Source: JBGSIC01 sp041751875 (GTDB lineage Bacteria > Bdellovibrionota > FAC87 > UBA2466 > JACKAF01). Taken from it: a stretch of 64,000 nt of DNA. Location: NCBI GenBank assembly GCA_041751875.1, contig JBGSIC010000015.1:152400-216399 (forward strand), given 5' to 3'. Under the pieces are notes generated by a model. The model made no database searches and was not told where the DNA came from. It saw only the letters and a list, made by a program, of their open reading frames with translations. A program made the translations under genes and the position numbers. Below are positions 52,709-61,469 of this stretch, one piece after another; positions within the stretch are counted from its first letter, which is position 1, and each line of letters opens with the position of its first letter.

Positions 52709-52775
52709 GAAAACCTCTCCCATGGCTTATCGGCACCTATGGGGAGTTCAATGACACAGTTGGCAAAAAAGGGGA

Positions 52776-54263
52776 TCAGTTGAGTTCAGCTCGAGAAAAG
52801 TCCCAAAAGCCGGCGGGATTCCACGCAGCCTGGGTCAGCCTAGGGGAGGCGACGAAACGGTCGGCTCGGAAGTAGAGAGGCCACAAAACCATGCGTTTTT
52901 CCAGGAGCATGCGTTCCCGTGCTTTCAAGTGAGATTCCCATTGCTCGAGCGAACCACCAAAGGAGGGGGTATCGCCCGCCGCGGCTAGGAGCGTTTCCAG
53001 TGGCCCCGCCGAAAACGGATCGAGTGACCATTCCATCAGTTTCAGATCCGCGTCCAGAGTAGGATCTAATCGAACCGAAACTCCTAGCGTACGAGCCCAA
53101 TGGGCCTGAAGAAATTTTCCGAGATCCTCTCCTTCCTCTATTCCTTTTGTATCGAGATTTAGTGAACTCCCCACTCCTGAAAAAGTGGGACGGGGTGAAA
53201 GACTAAGTGGCAAGGTGGTGCCCCATTTTTCGGGCTGGGATGTGGGAGGACTCAGGCCCGTACTCGCAACGTGAGGCCACCTTAGAAAATGAAGCATCGC
53301 GGAGCGGTCGAGACTCTCCTCAAGTAGGGTGCGTGCGCGGAAGGTTGCCACGGCTCCTTCACGTTTTGGGGCGAGAATTCCTACCATTTCTGAAGTGGCT
53401 TGCGCACGGGAGGAAATGTTTTTTGGAAGTAGCACCAACGCATTGGAGCTAAGCCGGTCAATCAGATCCGCACCATTCTCGACAAAAAGAGCGATGCGCG
53501 CCACCGGATCCTTCTCCGCCATGAATACAATTTCTTCTATGGTGGGTGGGGTCGGAGTGTAGAGGGCGTTTGCCTGATAGCGCATCTTTGCGGCGGGAGC
53601 CTTTTGTTCGGGTACAAAAGGGCCGAGCGTTACGGGGAATGCCTCTTTTCCGGGCGGGTGACGAAGGGGAAAGGTGGAAGGATGGGCGACCCGGCGAGGA
53701 AAGTCCGGGGTGGGCGCGACGAACTGTATGAGTAGGGTATGGGCATCGATCACTTTCACCCCGACCCGTTCAAAATGCTTGCGCGATTGGGCGAAACTGC
53801 GGGCCCCTACGATGCAAAACAGCTTTTCAGCATAGGGTGTGCGGTGTGCATTTAAGAGAAGAGTTTTCCACGCTTCTGTAAAATGTCGTGCTACCAAAGG
53901 AGAGCCATCGGTCCATTTCACGTCGTTGCGGATTTTAAACAGCAAACGGTGGGGGGATAAAAATTGCCAATAACGAGCCAGCCTAGGTATTACGCTGAGT
54001 CCTTCATCGTTTGCCGCGATCGCGGTCAGCCCTTCCATGATCAGCATCGCGTGGGGTAGGCAATCTGACGTCTTGCAAAGGTTCCAATCGAGAGTCTCTG
54101 GAATTTCATCGCTCGCCCAACGTAGACTTTGTTTGATCGGAAGAGTCTGGCTAGAAGAGTGGCGTGAGCGACATTGGGAAAAAAACAGGAGTGAAACGCA
54201 TAAGAGCAGAATCGCAAAAGTCAAAGGTCTAACGGATATTTCTCGAGCTAAGTGCGCTTTCAA
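52776..54263 (-). CDS. Family 5 extracellular solute-binding lipoprotein (orphan)
   Basis: The 495-residue protein has a signal peptide with a cysteine near residue 31 (FFSQC) and the SBP_bac_5 pattern: LRWASDEIPETLDWNLC, HAMLIMEGLTA, VIPRLARYWQFLSPHRLLFKIRNDVKWTDGSPL and a DAHTLLIQF strand. Such proteins deliver peptides or nickel to ABC importers. No permease or ATPase gene adjoins it, so it either works with a distant importer or has another role, such as peptidoglycan-peptide binding. Confidence 0.85.
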   Translation of the reverse strand: MKAHLAREISVRPLTFAILLLCVSLLFFSQCRSRHSSSQTLPIKQSLRWASDEIPETLDWNLCKTSDCLPHAMLIMEGLTAIAANDEGLSVIPRLARYWQFLSPHRLLFKIRNDVKWTDGSPLVARHFTEAWKTLLLNAHRTPYAEKLFCIVGARSFAQSRKHFERVGVKVIDAHTLLIQFVAPTPDFPRRVAHPSTFPLRHPPGKEAFPVTLGPFVPEQKAPAAKMRYQANALYTPTPPTIEEIVFMAEKDPVARIALFVENGADLIDRLSSNALVLLPKNISSRAQATSEMVGILAPKREGAVATFRARTLLEESLDRSAMLHFLRWPHVASTGLSPPTSQPEKWGTTLPLSLSPRPTFSGVGSSLNLDTKGIEEGEDLGKFLQAHWARTLGVSVRLDPTLDADLKLMEWSLDPFSAGPLETLLAAAGDTPSFGGSLEQWESHLKARERMLLEKRMVLWPLYFRADRFVASPRLTQAAWNPAGFWDFSRAELN

Positions 54264-54347
54264 AATGTTTGACCTACTCCTATGCGTTTGTTACAAGCCA
54301 TCCTTGTTATTTTATAGGGAATTCTCCACTACTTGGGGAGGAAAAAA

Positions 54348-54620
54348 ATGAACAAAGCTCAACTCGTTGATCAACTCTCGGAATCCACCGGCGTGTCCAA
54401 GGCGGACACAGAGCGGATTTTGAATGCTGCTATCGACACCATTAAGAACTCAGTACAAAACTCAGAAGACGTTACACTGGTGGGATTTGGTACGTTTACG
54501 CAAAGTAAACGCCAGGCTCGCAAGGGTAGAAACCCTCAAACCGGTGAAGAAATAAAAATTGCGGCTTCCGTTGTGCCTAAGTTCCGGCCCGGAAAACCTT
54601 TTCGTGATTTGTTGAACTAG
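54348..54620 (+). CDS. hup: HU-family histone-like DNA-binding protein
   Basis: The 90-residue protein matches HU throughout: MNKAQLVDQLSESTGVSK, VTLVGFGTFTQSKR, RKGRNPQTGEEIKI (the DNA-clasping arm with its proline) and the PKFRPGKPFRDLL end. It bends and compacts DNA. The ATG at 54348 follows GGGGAGGA at a good distance; an upstream in-frame start at 54333 lies on that ribosome site and is rejected. Confidence 0.96.
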   Translation: MNKAQLVDQLSESTGVSKADTERILNAAIDTIKNSVQNSEDVTLVGFGTFTQSKRQARKGRNPQTGEEIKIAASVVPKFRPGKPFRDLLN

Positions 54621-54626
54621 ATCGCT

Positions 54627-56006
54627 CTAGCGGAATTGTTCAAGTTCAGTTTGCGAATATGGAAGCGGGTGCTTGCTCTGCCAAAAGGCAGGCAGCGCGG
54701 CTTGTGGCGGCATGAGATCCAGACTGCTTATGGCGGATTGCTGGTAAACGTACTTTCGAAAAATTTCGTCTAAGTTATCTCCGCTTTCTTTTTCAAGAAA
54801 AGTCTTCAACCAAGGGCTTGTAATCCGGTTTAATTGTTTTTCTTCGAACATTGTTTTGAGAATATCTTTTAGACCACCTCGGTTTTTGAACCGACTATCA
54901 AAATACGCCATGAGATTTGCGCCTTGGGTATACGCTGCCATGGGGGTCATACGCCGGTAGGCGGTGAAACCACCGAGTAAGGCCGCCTGCCCGGGAGACG
55001 TTTTGGTCGGATACCCATTGTCGCGCCAGGAAGCAATCGCTTCATCAATCCAACCCGCGTTGCCATCGGCTGGCATCACGCCGCGGGCAAACCAGAAGTG
55101 AGTGAACTCATGCTCAAGGGCTCCCAGCGATGTCATGGTGGCTCCGCAGTACTCCATGCCACCACCGGAAGGGGTAATGTAGGCTAACGCTGCGGGGTGA
55201 GCGTAAGGCCCATAGGCGGCCTCATTTTCCTTCAATACGGCTAGAGCCATATCAAGGCCGCGTTGCGCGCTGCTTGATGAGTCCGCGTAAATCGTTACGG
55301 GGATATCCGCCTTAAGACCCGAATAAGTGGCCTCGCGCACCGCAAAGTTTTGTTGGGTGAGGTGCAGATAAAATGAAGACGTGGTGAAGTGCGACGGAAA
55401 GTGTACCAACCACTCGTTATCAAGTTTCTCAATGCGTCCGTTCGAGAATAATTGGTGTGCTTCTGGGGAGGGGACCACGCGCAATTGCACCGTCATGCGG
55501 TACGCATCAAACTCTAGGTTAGTGGGGGCGTATTTTTCCATGAAGCCCCGTTGTTCTGCTGCTCCGACGTCGCCCATAAAAAATCCAAAGCGCACCCCAT
55601 TTGTGCTGTACGTAACGGTATTGGAACTTAGCGGGTACTCGATGATGAGCGTGTTGAGAGATTGGGCTGCCACCGAGCTGCTCACCATGCGCATCTTGGT
55701 GATTCCCGCGGGATCGGAAACCGTGGAAAGCGTCGTGGGTGAACCATTGAGAGTGGCGCGTGTGGGCTCCGGCATGAGATCCAAAAGAGGGTGACCGGCA
55801 TCCCCCGCGAGAAACTGAATGTTCGCTTTGCCTACCGCTTTTCGTGTTTGCGTGTTGAACTCAATTTCCAACCAGACTTCTTTAAAATTTATGGGAACGG
55901 CTTGTTTGCCCCCTACGTTAAAGGAGGGCGGAGCGAGATCGAGATCGCGAGAATGGGCCAAGGCACAACTCGCCACACCGAGACAAACAAGGATAAGTTT
56001 TTTCAT
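54627..56006 (-). CDS. M1-like zinc metallopeptidase, exported
   Basis: From the ATG at 56006 the product of about 459 residues has a signal peptide ending near CALAHSRD. It shows gluzincin features: a GGMEYCG motif in place of GxMEN, the zinc site HEFTH and a second Glu in WIDEAIASW about 20 residues later, as in M1 aminopeptidases. It is shorter than full M1 enzymes and lacks the usual C-terminal helical domain. It probably cleaves peptides in the periplasm or outside. A TATAAT-like box (complement at 56039-56044) lies just upstream, consistent with a short leader and this start rather than 56036. Confidence 0.8.
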   Translation of the reverse strand: MKKLILVCLGVASCALAHSRDLDLAPPSFNVGGKQAVPINFKEVWLEIEFNTQTRKAVGKANIQFLAGDAGHPLLDLMPEPTRATLNGSPTTLSTVSDPAGITKMRMVSSSVAAQSLNTLIIEYPLSSNTVTYSTNGVRFGFFMGDVGAAEQRGFMEKYAPTNLEFDAYRMTVQLRVVPSPEAHQLFSNGRIEKLDNEWLVHFPSHFTTSSFYLHLTQQNFAVREATYSGLKADIPVTIYADSSSSAQRGLDMALAVLKENEAAYGPYAHPAALAYITPSGGGMEYCGATMTSLGALEHEFTHFWFARGVMPADGNAGWIDEAIASWRDNGYPTKTSPGQAALLGGFTAYRRMTPMAAYTQGANLMAYFDSRFKNRGGLKDILKTMFEEKQLNRITSPWLKTFLEKESGDNLDEIFRKYVYQQSAISSLDLMPPQAALPAFWQSKHPLPYSQTELEQFR

Positions 56007-56135
56007 GTTTTTTTGAGTGGGAAAAGTGAACTCCATTCATTATACGCTCTGATCAACGCTTTTCGTCAGACGCAGCGTGGTAAATTGGAATAAAAGGATT
56101 AACAAACGTTACGTAGATGTTCGGTCGAGGCGAGT

Positions 56136-57776
56136 TTATTCGGGCAGAAAGACGGCGTAGTTTCCAGAACGTTCGAAGTAAGCCCCGCCGGCAGAAGCGT
56201 ACCAATCGAGTAGGTATTCGGTGAGGGTGAGGGTATTAAGCGTGTTAGTTTCCACGGCAGGGACGCGCCAGTACTTACGATACTTACAGAGGTTCGAGTG
56301 ATGGGGGCTTTCCGCAATCCCGGATTTCTCTGCAAAGCGCTCCATGTCGAACTGAGGATCCCGTGTCGCGATGACAAACGCGTCATGGTCGCGAGGATTG
56401 TAGTAAACGTATGAGTCCTGGCGAATCGAAGCGAGTGTTTTGATAATGGTGGTGGGCATGCGGGAAAGAGTCAGGTGTTCCGGGTCGGTCAGCTCAAAGA
56501 CGGGACCTGACTGAATGGAAAGCACACCCTTTGCGCTAAGCAGGGGGAGCACATAAGAGTAAAATTCGCTCGAATACAGACGAGAGAGGGTCACGTTCTT
56601 CGGATCAGGAAAATCAATGACAATTAGGTCATACACACCGCGTGGGGCTTCGCGTACCCAGCGAAAAGCGTCAGCCGCGATCAGTTTGACTCGAGGATCG
56701 TGGAACGCATCTCGGTTGTACTTGCGCAAGTGCGGCTCGGTACGAGCCAATTCAATCATTCTGGGATCAAGTTCGACTTGATCGACGTGCTCAATCGATT
56801 TGATTCCTAACAAGTTTCGGGCAACCAGACCATCCCCGCCTCCGAGCACCAAAGCTCGTTTAACCGGAGCGCCGCTGTCTTCCGCGACAAACGCGGGAAT
56901 ATTTGCCAAACAGAAATGGTAGTTCTGTTCATAAATACTATTGAACTGAATAAAACCGTCTAGATAAAGAATGTGTTCCGGCGTCGTGGGGTGGAAGGGG
57001 TTGGAACCTAGTTCCTCGGTAAAAACAATTTTTTGATAGTGGCTTTGCTCATTAATGAGAACCTTTGCTGTTTCTCCTTTTAATCCGCCTCGGAAGGTAG
57101 GGGCTTGAACGGCATGCTTGAGGAGAAGGGTGCCCGCCGCGGGCCCGACCAATGCAAACAATGTCAGCCCCCAAGCTGCTTTACTTCGGATGCGGCAAGC
57201 GATGAGAAGGCCAATGGTTGCCGCGAGGCAGGTGTAAGACAAAACGAGTGAAGTATTTTGATAACCCAACGGAATAAGCAACACAAAGGTGAACAAAAAG
57301 GTAAAGGCGATCGCTGCCGTGTAGTCGAAGAAAAAAAGTGTTCCCAAGTTTATCGGCACATCATTTTTCGAAAGCCGAATAGTGAGGGGAATAATTTGCC
57401 CGGAAACAAAACCGCTGACAAAAACAATGGCCAGTGGAAACAAAAAGATTTCGCCTTTTGTGCGAATTCCGTACTTGAGCATGATGATCGAAAGTCCGGT
57501 CCAGAAACAGAGAAAGAGCGTTAGCCCGAAGAGCTGCTCCACTCTCGCGAACTTCCAACGGGTGGAATTCAAGCTTCCCAGTCCTAGACTGAGAAAATAA
57601 AACGCGGTGCTGACAGAAAAGAACAGTACGTCGTTGCTAAAGGCGGTAGACCAGTAACCTGCTACCAGCATCTGAGTGACAAACCCGCAGCCCGATGCAA
57701 TCACGCTGAGCGTGTACAAAGTGATACGGAAAATTGAGGGGCGTTTTCGTTGGCCCTTAAGGACTGTAAGTGACAT
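56136..57776 (-). CDS. Membrane-spanning spermidine-synthase-like (SpeE-like) protein
   Basis: The protein of about 546 residues has about seven membrane helices (to residue 220) and a SpeE-like Rossmann domain: LYLDGFIQFNS, RALVLGGGDGLVARNLL (SAM/dcSAM loop), VDQVELDPRMIELAR and YDLIVIDFPDPKN. The aminopropyl-acceptor stretch that normally reads DE-x-x-YHE reads YEQNYHF, so the substrate or chemistry may differ from spermidine synthase. It overlaps its upstream membrane partner gene by about 20 bases and lies by speD. A TTG start at 57788 is an alternative. Confidence 0.8.
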   Translation of the reverse strand: MSLTVLKGQRKRPSIFRITLYTLSVIASGCGFVTQMLVAGYWSTAFSNDVLFFSVSTAFYFLSLGLGSLNSTRWKFARVEQLFGLTLFLCFWTGLSIIMLKYGIRTKGEIFLFPLAIVFVSGFVSGQIIPLTIRLSKNDVPINLGTLFFFDYTAAIAFTFLFTFVLLIPLGYQNTSLVLSYTCLAATIGLLIACRIRSKAAWGLTLFALVGPAAGTLLLKHAVQAPTFRGGLKGETAKVLINEQSHYQKIVFTEELGSNPFHPTTPEHILYLDGFIQFNSIYEQNYHFCLANIPAFVAEDSGAPVKRALVLGGGDGLVARNLLGIKSIEHVDQVELDPRMIELARTEPHLRKYNRDAFHDPRVKLIAADAFRWVREAPRGVYDLIVIDFPDPKNVTLSRLYSSEFYSYVLPLLSAKGVLSIQSGPVFELTDPEHLTLSRMPTTIIKTLASIRQDSYVYYNPRDHDAFVIATRDPQFDMERFAEKSGIAESPHHSNLCKYRKYWRVPAVETNTLNTLTLTEYLLDWYASAGGAYFERSGNYAVFLPE

Positions 57777-58530
57777 CGTATATTTCAAATAGGTTAAGTT
57801 CCATCCATCGCCTTAAATCGTCGGCGAAGATGTAAGCAGTGATTGAGAGAATCAACGTGAAAGTAATAGCTACAAACCAACGCCTCGAATGAGAAAGGGA
57901 ATGGCGAAAGGGCACGAGGAGGATAAGGGCCAGTCCAGCGTTGCAAGCCGCTAGCACGGCAGCCATCTTAAAGAAACCCAGGACAGGAAGCAGAAAAATG
58001 GGGAAGGCCAAGCCGCCGATAAAGCCGCCGAAATAGTCGAAGAAAAGCAATTTAGGAAGTGCGTCGTCGCTGCGGGTAAGGTGGCTAATGAGTGGAATTT
58101 CCATCCCAATGATAACGCCAATACCAATTACGGCAAACGACAGCACGAAATAAGGGGGAATACCGGAATAGAAACTGTAGTAAAGGGCGGGGATCGAAAC
58201 GGCGGCTAAGAAAGCCAAGACTATTTCAATAAATAGGAAGGCGGGCAACGCTCGGCTTTCCCAGTTTTTTGATAAATAAGAACCCACTCCCATGCTCGCC
58301 ATCATGAGTGAGATCACAAGAGAATATTGAAAAACAGAAGCTCCCATCAAAAAGGTGGTGTAGCTCGCCAGAAGAAGTTCGTAAGCGATCGCAGTGAAGG
58401 CAGCGATTCCTGCTGCGCCGTAAAGTAGCGCGACTTCAAGGGGACGCCGCGGTGTAGGCTCAGGAGAATAAGTTGGTTTTGCAAGAGCGGCGTTTTGCAT
58501 TTTGGGTGGAGCCAGAAAGGGTGCTATCAT
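57757..58530 (-). CDS. Polytopic membrane protein paired with the SpeE-like gene
   Basis: From the ATG at 58530 the product is about 257 residues with seven or so helices and the same helix pattern as the membrane half of the downstream SpeE-like protein (GFLMGASVF-type first helices, MGVGSYLS, a FGGFIGGLAFPIFLLP helix). It thus looks like a stand-alone membrane half. The frame opens upstream to 58644 but that part overlaps the divergent speD coding region. GAAGGA lies about 13 bases before the chosen ATG; 58500 is a further possible start. Function unknown, perhaps a transporter or partner for the polyamine-type product. Confidence 0.7.
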   Translation of the reverse strand: MIAPFLAPPKMQNAALAKPTYSPEPTPRRPLEVALLYGAAGIAAFTAIAYELLLASYTTFLMGASVFQYSLVISLMMASMGVGSYLSKNWESRALPAFLFIEIVLAFLAAVSIPALYYSFYSGIPPYFVLSFAVIGIGVIIGMEIPLISHLTRSDDALPKLLFFDYFGGFIGGLAFPIFLLPVLGFFKMAAVLAACNAGLALILLVPFRHSLSHSRRWFVAITFTLILSITAYIFADDLRRWMELNLFEIYDVTYSP

Positions 58531-58579
58531 TATAGTATAACATTCCTTCTTTTCTCTTATTCCATCCGCTGAGGTCATC

Positions 58580-58939
58580 TTGAGTCTTGTTAAAGAGTTG
58601 ATTGTCGACGCGTACGGCTGCGAGGCGAATCTTAGCGACATCAAGCTTTTAGAAAAGACGTGCCGCGAAGCAGTAACTTCTGTGGGCGCGACCGTCGCTG
58701 AAGTCAGCTATCACTTATTTCAACCTCATGGAATTACCCTTTCGCTTATTCTTAAGGAATCCCATTGTGTGATGAGTACGTGGCCCGAGCATAAACTCGC
58801 GATAGTAAATTTTTTCCTCTGCAATGACTCCATGGACGCACATGATTGTTGGAATGTGTTGGAAAAAGTGCTCCGTCCGTCTCAGGTTCGCTTCCATACA
58901 GTAGAACACCGCATCTCAGCTGCACTTAAGGCCGCCTAA
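58580..58939 (+). CDS. speD: S-adenosylmethionine decarboxylase-like pyruvoyl enzyme (SpeD/SpeH)
   Basis: The 119-residue proenzyme has the small bacterial SpeD pattern: IVDAYGC, VSYHLFQPHGITLS, the self-cleavage site KESH (Ser becomes the pyruvoyl group), TWPEHKLAIVNFFLC (with the proton-donor Cys). The normal HTWPE histidine, which helps processing, is Ser here (MSTWPE), and the first Ser of the processing loop is Thr. Start is a TTG with GAGGTC before it. It is divergent from the two membrane SpeE-like genes and 50 bases from them. It supplies decarboxylated SAM if the usual activity holds; related proteins have switched to decarboxylate ornithine or arginine. Confidence 0.85.
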   Translation: MSLVKELIVDAYGCEANLSDIKLLEKTCREAVTSVGATVAEVSYHLFQPHGITLSLILKESHCVMSTWPEHKLAIVNFFLCNDSMDAHDCWNVLEKVLRPSQVRFHTVEHRISAALKAA

Positions 58940-58995
58940 TCGCGCTTTTCTCTTTCGTTCGCTCTTTATTTTAGAAACTCAATAGCAGGGTGAGG

Positions 58996-59029
58996 GGAAA
59001 GATCTTCCTTGAATGGGGAAAATTTTTCC
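58996..59029. promoter_or_regulatory. Pair of 13-bp palindromes (candidate enhancer sites) before flgF
   Basis: GGAAAGATCTTCC (58996-59008) and GGAAAATTTTTCC (59017-59029) share GGAAA...TTCC ends and are centred 21 bases apart, two helical turns. They lie about 45-75 bases upstream of the -24 box, the usual place for an enhancer-binding activator such as an NtrC-family protein. Confidence 0.55.
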
Positions 59030-59071
59030 TCCCGCATTGCGTGAAAACCTGTGTTCCAGGCTTGATGTCGC

Positions 59072-59087
59072 TGGCATTTGATTTGCA
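59072..59087 (+). promoter_or_regulatory. Sigma-54 (-24/-12) promoter of the flgF operon
   Basis: TGGCATTTGATTTGCA matches TGGCA-N6-TTGCA exactly with the invariant GG/GC doublets. Start of transcription is predicted near 59098, leaving about 75 bases to the flgF start. The class matches the fliL operon promoter. Confidence 0.85.
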
Positions 59088-59173
59088 CAGTGGTTAGCTG
59101 AAGCGTGTGCAAAGAAGATAGAGGGGAACTCATCTAACTTTTCGGCTCCCCGCCACTTTCCTAAAGGAAAAAT

Positions 59174-60013
59174 ATGGACAAAGGCATTTACGTTGCGTTG
59201 TCAGGTGGACTCGCCAAGTCGCACGAGTTGGAACTCATTGCCAACAATTTGGCCAACGCGAACACGGCGGCTTTCAAAAGCGACAACGGCACTTTCAACG
59301 AATACTTGCCGGAACTTCGCCGTCCCGATTCCGTGGAAGCACTAGGAAGAGAAATCCAATCCAATGTACTCATGGACGGTCGTCCAGCGGGTGACAAGAG
59401 CTTTGTGGAAATGGACGGGGTTTACACGGACTTCAGCCAGGGCGTGCTACGCTCCAGCGGGCGCCGTCTGGATTTGGGATTAGAGGGAAAGGGATTTTTC
59501 GAAATTCTAACTCCCGAAGGAGTGCGCTTTAGCCGCCAAGGAAATTTTAAGATTAGTGCCCAGGGAACTCTAGTCAATGCAGACGGGTTCCCCGTATTAT
59601 CGAAAAATATTGATTTGCCGCCTGAGGATCGCCTCATTCAAGTACGCGATGCTCTGTCTCCCGAACAACGAACCGTTGATGTGAATGAGAACCTTCTTGA
59701 AATCAGCGCAGATGGGGTGATTAGACAGGAGGGAGTGGAACTCAACGTCATTGCATTGCGTGAGTTTCATGAGCCGCAATGGCTGGAAAAAGTCGGCGCA
59801 TCGTATTTCCGCAATACGGATCCCAAGAACCTCAAGCCAGGCTTCACCGAAACAGCGATTCACCAAGGAACAAACGAATCGTCTAACGTCAACGCGTTAA
59901 GTGAGATGACTCGACTGATCGAAGCCTCTCGTGCTTATGAGTCACAGCTTCAGGCGATCAAGACTTTTAATCAACTCGACGACAAAGTCGCCAACGAACT
60001 TCCTAGAGGTTAA
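59174..60013 (+). CDS. flgF: Flagellar proximal rod protein FlgF
   Basis: The 279-residue protein has the rod/hook N-terminal signature (GIYVALSGGLAKSHELELIANNLANANTAAFK) and C-terminal ESSNVNALSEMTRLIEASRAYESQLQAI, with the central domain (D1) between. It is first in a rod/ring operon ahead of flgG. A GGAAAA site precedes the ATG. FlgF and FlgG are hard to separate by eye; order (first, divergent centre) supports FlgF. Confidence 0.93.
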   Translation: MDKGIYVALSGGLAKSHELELIANNLANANTAAFKSDNGTFNEYLPELRRPDSVEALGREIQSNVLMDGRPAGDKSFVEMDGVYTDFSQGVLRSSGRRLDLGLEGKGFFEILTPEGVRFSRQGNFKISAQGTLVNADGFPVLSKNIDLPPEDRLIQVRDALSPEQRTVDVNENLLEISADGVIRQEGVELNVIALREFHEPQWLEKVGASYFRNTDPKNLKPGFTETAIHQGTNESSNVNALSEMTRLIEASRAYESQLQAIKTFNQLDDKVANELPRG

Positions 60014-60015
60014 TT

Positions 60016-60798
60016 ATGATTAGTGCTATGAATGCGGCTGCTACTGGAATGGAAGCCCAACAGAAGCAGATCGAAAACATTTCAAACAACTTGGCAAACA
60101 TTGAAACCTCAGGCTTTAAGCGAAACAAAGTCGAGTTTCAAGATTTGTTGTATGAAACCTTGCAAGAACCCGGAGCGAACACTTCTGCGCAAACACAAGC
60201 GCCGGTAGGCATTCAGCGCGGCTTGGGTGTGAAGGTGTCGGGTACCCAAAAGATTTTTGAGTTAGGCTCTCCCCGTCATACGGAGCGCCCCTTGGATATG
60301 ATGATCCGAGGGGAGGGTTTTTTCGTTGTGCGCCAACCCAACGGTGAATTGGGATACAAGCGAGATGGGGCCTTCTATAAATCAGCCACGGGGCGCGTCG
60401 AGACGATTGAAGGATATCCTCTTGAACCCGAAGTCGTTGTCCCTACCAACAGCAAGGGTGTTGAGATTGCAGAGGACGGAACGATTCACGCCTACTTTTC
60501 CCACACAGATCGCCAGCAAATCGGTCAGGTGCAGGTAGCAACCTTTGTGAACCAGGGTGGTTTGAAGTCTATTGGTAAGAACATCTTGGTTGAAACGCCT
60601 GCAAGTGGTGCACCCATTCTATCGATTCCCGGCGAAAGCACCGCGGGAAGCGTCATGCAGTACTACCTGGAGCGCTCGAACGTGAGCCCGGTTGAAGAGA
60701 TGACCAGCATGATAAGTGCGCAGCGCGCTTTTGAGATGAATTCAAAAGTCATTCAAACTGTCGACTCCCTTCTTCAAAGCACGGTCAACCTTCGCTAA
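60016..60798 (+). CDS. flgG: Flagellar distal rod protein FlgG
   Basis: The 260-residue protein has the FlgG N-terminus (AMNAAATGMEAQQKQIENISNNLANIETSGFKR) and conserved C-terminal YYLERSNVSPVEEMTSMISAQRAFEMNSKVIQTVD. FlgG forms the long distal rod through the periplasm. It follows flgF after two bases and precedes flgA after three. Confidence 0.96.
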   Translation: MISAMNAAATGMEAQQKQIENISNNLANIETSGFKRNKVEFQDLLYETLQEPGANTSAQTQAPVGIQRGLGVKVSGTQKIFELGSPRHTERPLDMMIRGEGFFVVRQPNGELGYKRDGAFYKSATGRVETIEGYPLEPEVVVPTNSKGVEIAEDGTIHAYFSHTDRQQIGQVQVATFVNQGGLKSIGKNILVETPASGAPILSIPGESTAGSVMQYYLERSNVSPVEEMTSMISAQRAFEMNSKVIQTVDSLLQSTVNLR

Positions 60799-60801
60799 AC
60801 T

Positions 60802-61461
60802 GTGAAAACACTTCTTTCCCTTTTGCTAGCGGTTTCACTTTACGCCAGTCCGGTGTGGGCAAACCCTTCCGTGCTCGAAAAGAAAATTGAGAAAAGTATT
60901 CTCCCTCATTTACCCCAAGGAACACGCGTAAAAATTGAACGTCTTTCGGGAAGCCCAGTTCAAGGAAAAACTGCAGAGGAGGTAGAGGTTCTTTCTCCTT
61001 TTCCTCCGGTGGGACTTGTTCAGCTTCAGGTAAAGAGTCCGGGAAAAGCGCCACGCGGCATTCAGGCCGTGGTTCGAGCCTATCTTCGGGTGGCCGTAAG
61101 TCAGGTAGCCATTCCTCACAAGACTCACCTAGAGACCCAACATTATCAGTTCCAAGAAAAAGAACTTTCATCACACGCCCGGACAGGGTACTTCGCCAAC
61201 GCCCAAAGTATGGAAGGTTTAGAGAGCCGTGGGTATATACGTCCCGGTGTTGTTCTCAATAGCTCCAACACAATTCTTTCACCGCTGATTGTAAGAGGGG
61301 AAAAGGCAGAACTTATCGATCGCAAGGGAAGCCTTGCGCTTTCAGCCACTGTGATTGCTTTGGAAGATGGGAAAAAAGGACAGTGGATCAAAGTACGCAA
61401 CGAAAGATCCCAAGCTGTCCTACAGGCGCGCGTGGTTGCGAGCCGTACTTTAAGTTTTTGA
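60802..61461 (+). CDS. flgA: P-ring assembly chaperone FlgA
   Basis: The 219-residue periplasmic protein has a signal peptide (to about VWAN) and two SAF-like parts: the second holds RPGVVLNSSNTILSPLIVRGEKAELI then GQWIKVRNERSQAVLQARVV, the standard FlgA end. FlgA holds FlgI monomers until P-ring assembly. GTG start three bases after flgG. The N-terminal third is diverged. Confidence 0.92.
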   Translation: MKTLLSLLLAVSLYASPVWANPSVLEKKIEKSILPHLPQGTRVKIERLSGSPVQGKTAEEVEVLSPFPPVGLVQLQVKSPGKAPRGIQAVVRAYLRVAVSQVAIPHKTHLETQHYQFQEKELSSHARTGYFANAQSMEGLESRGYIRPGVVLNSSNTILSPLIVRGEKAELIDRKGSLALSATVIALEDGKKGQWIKVRNERSQAVLQARVVASRTLSF

Positions 61462-61469
61462 GGAGACCT

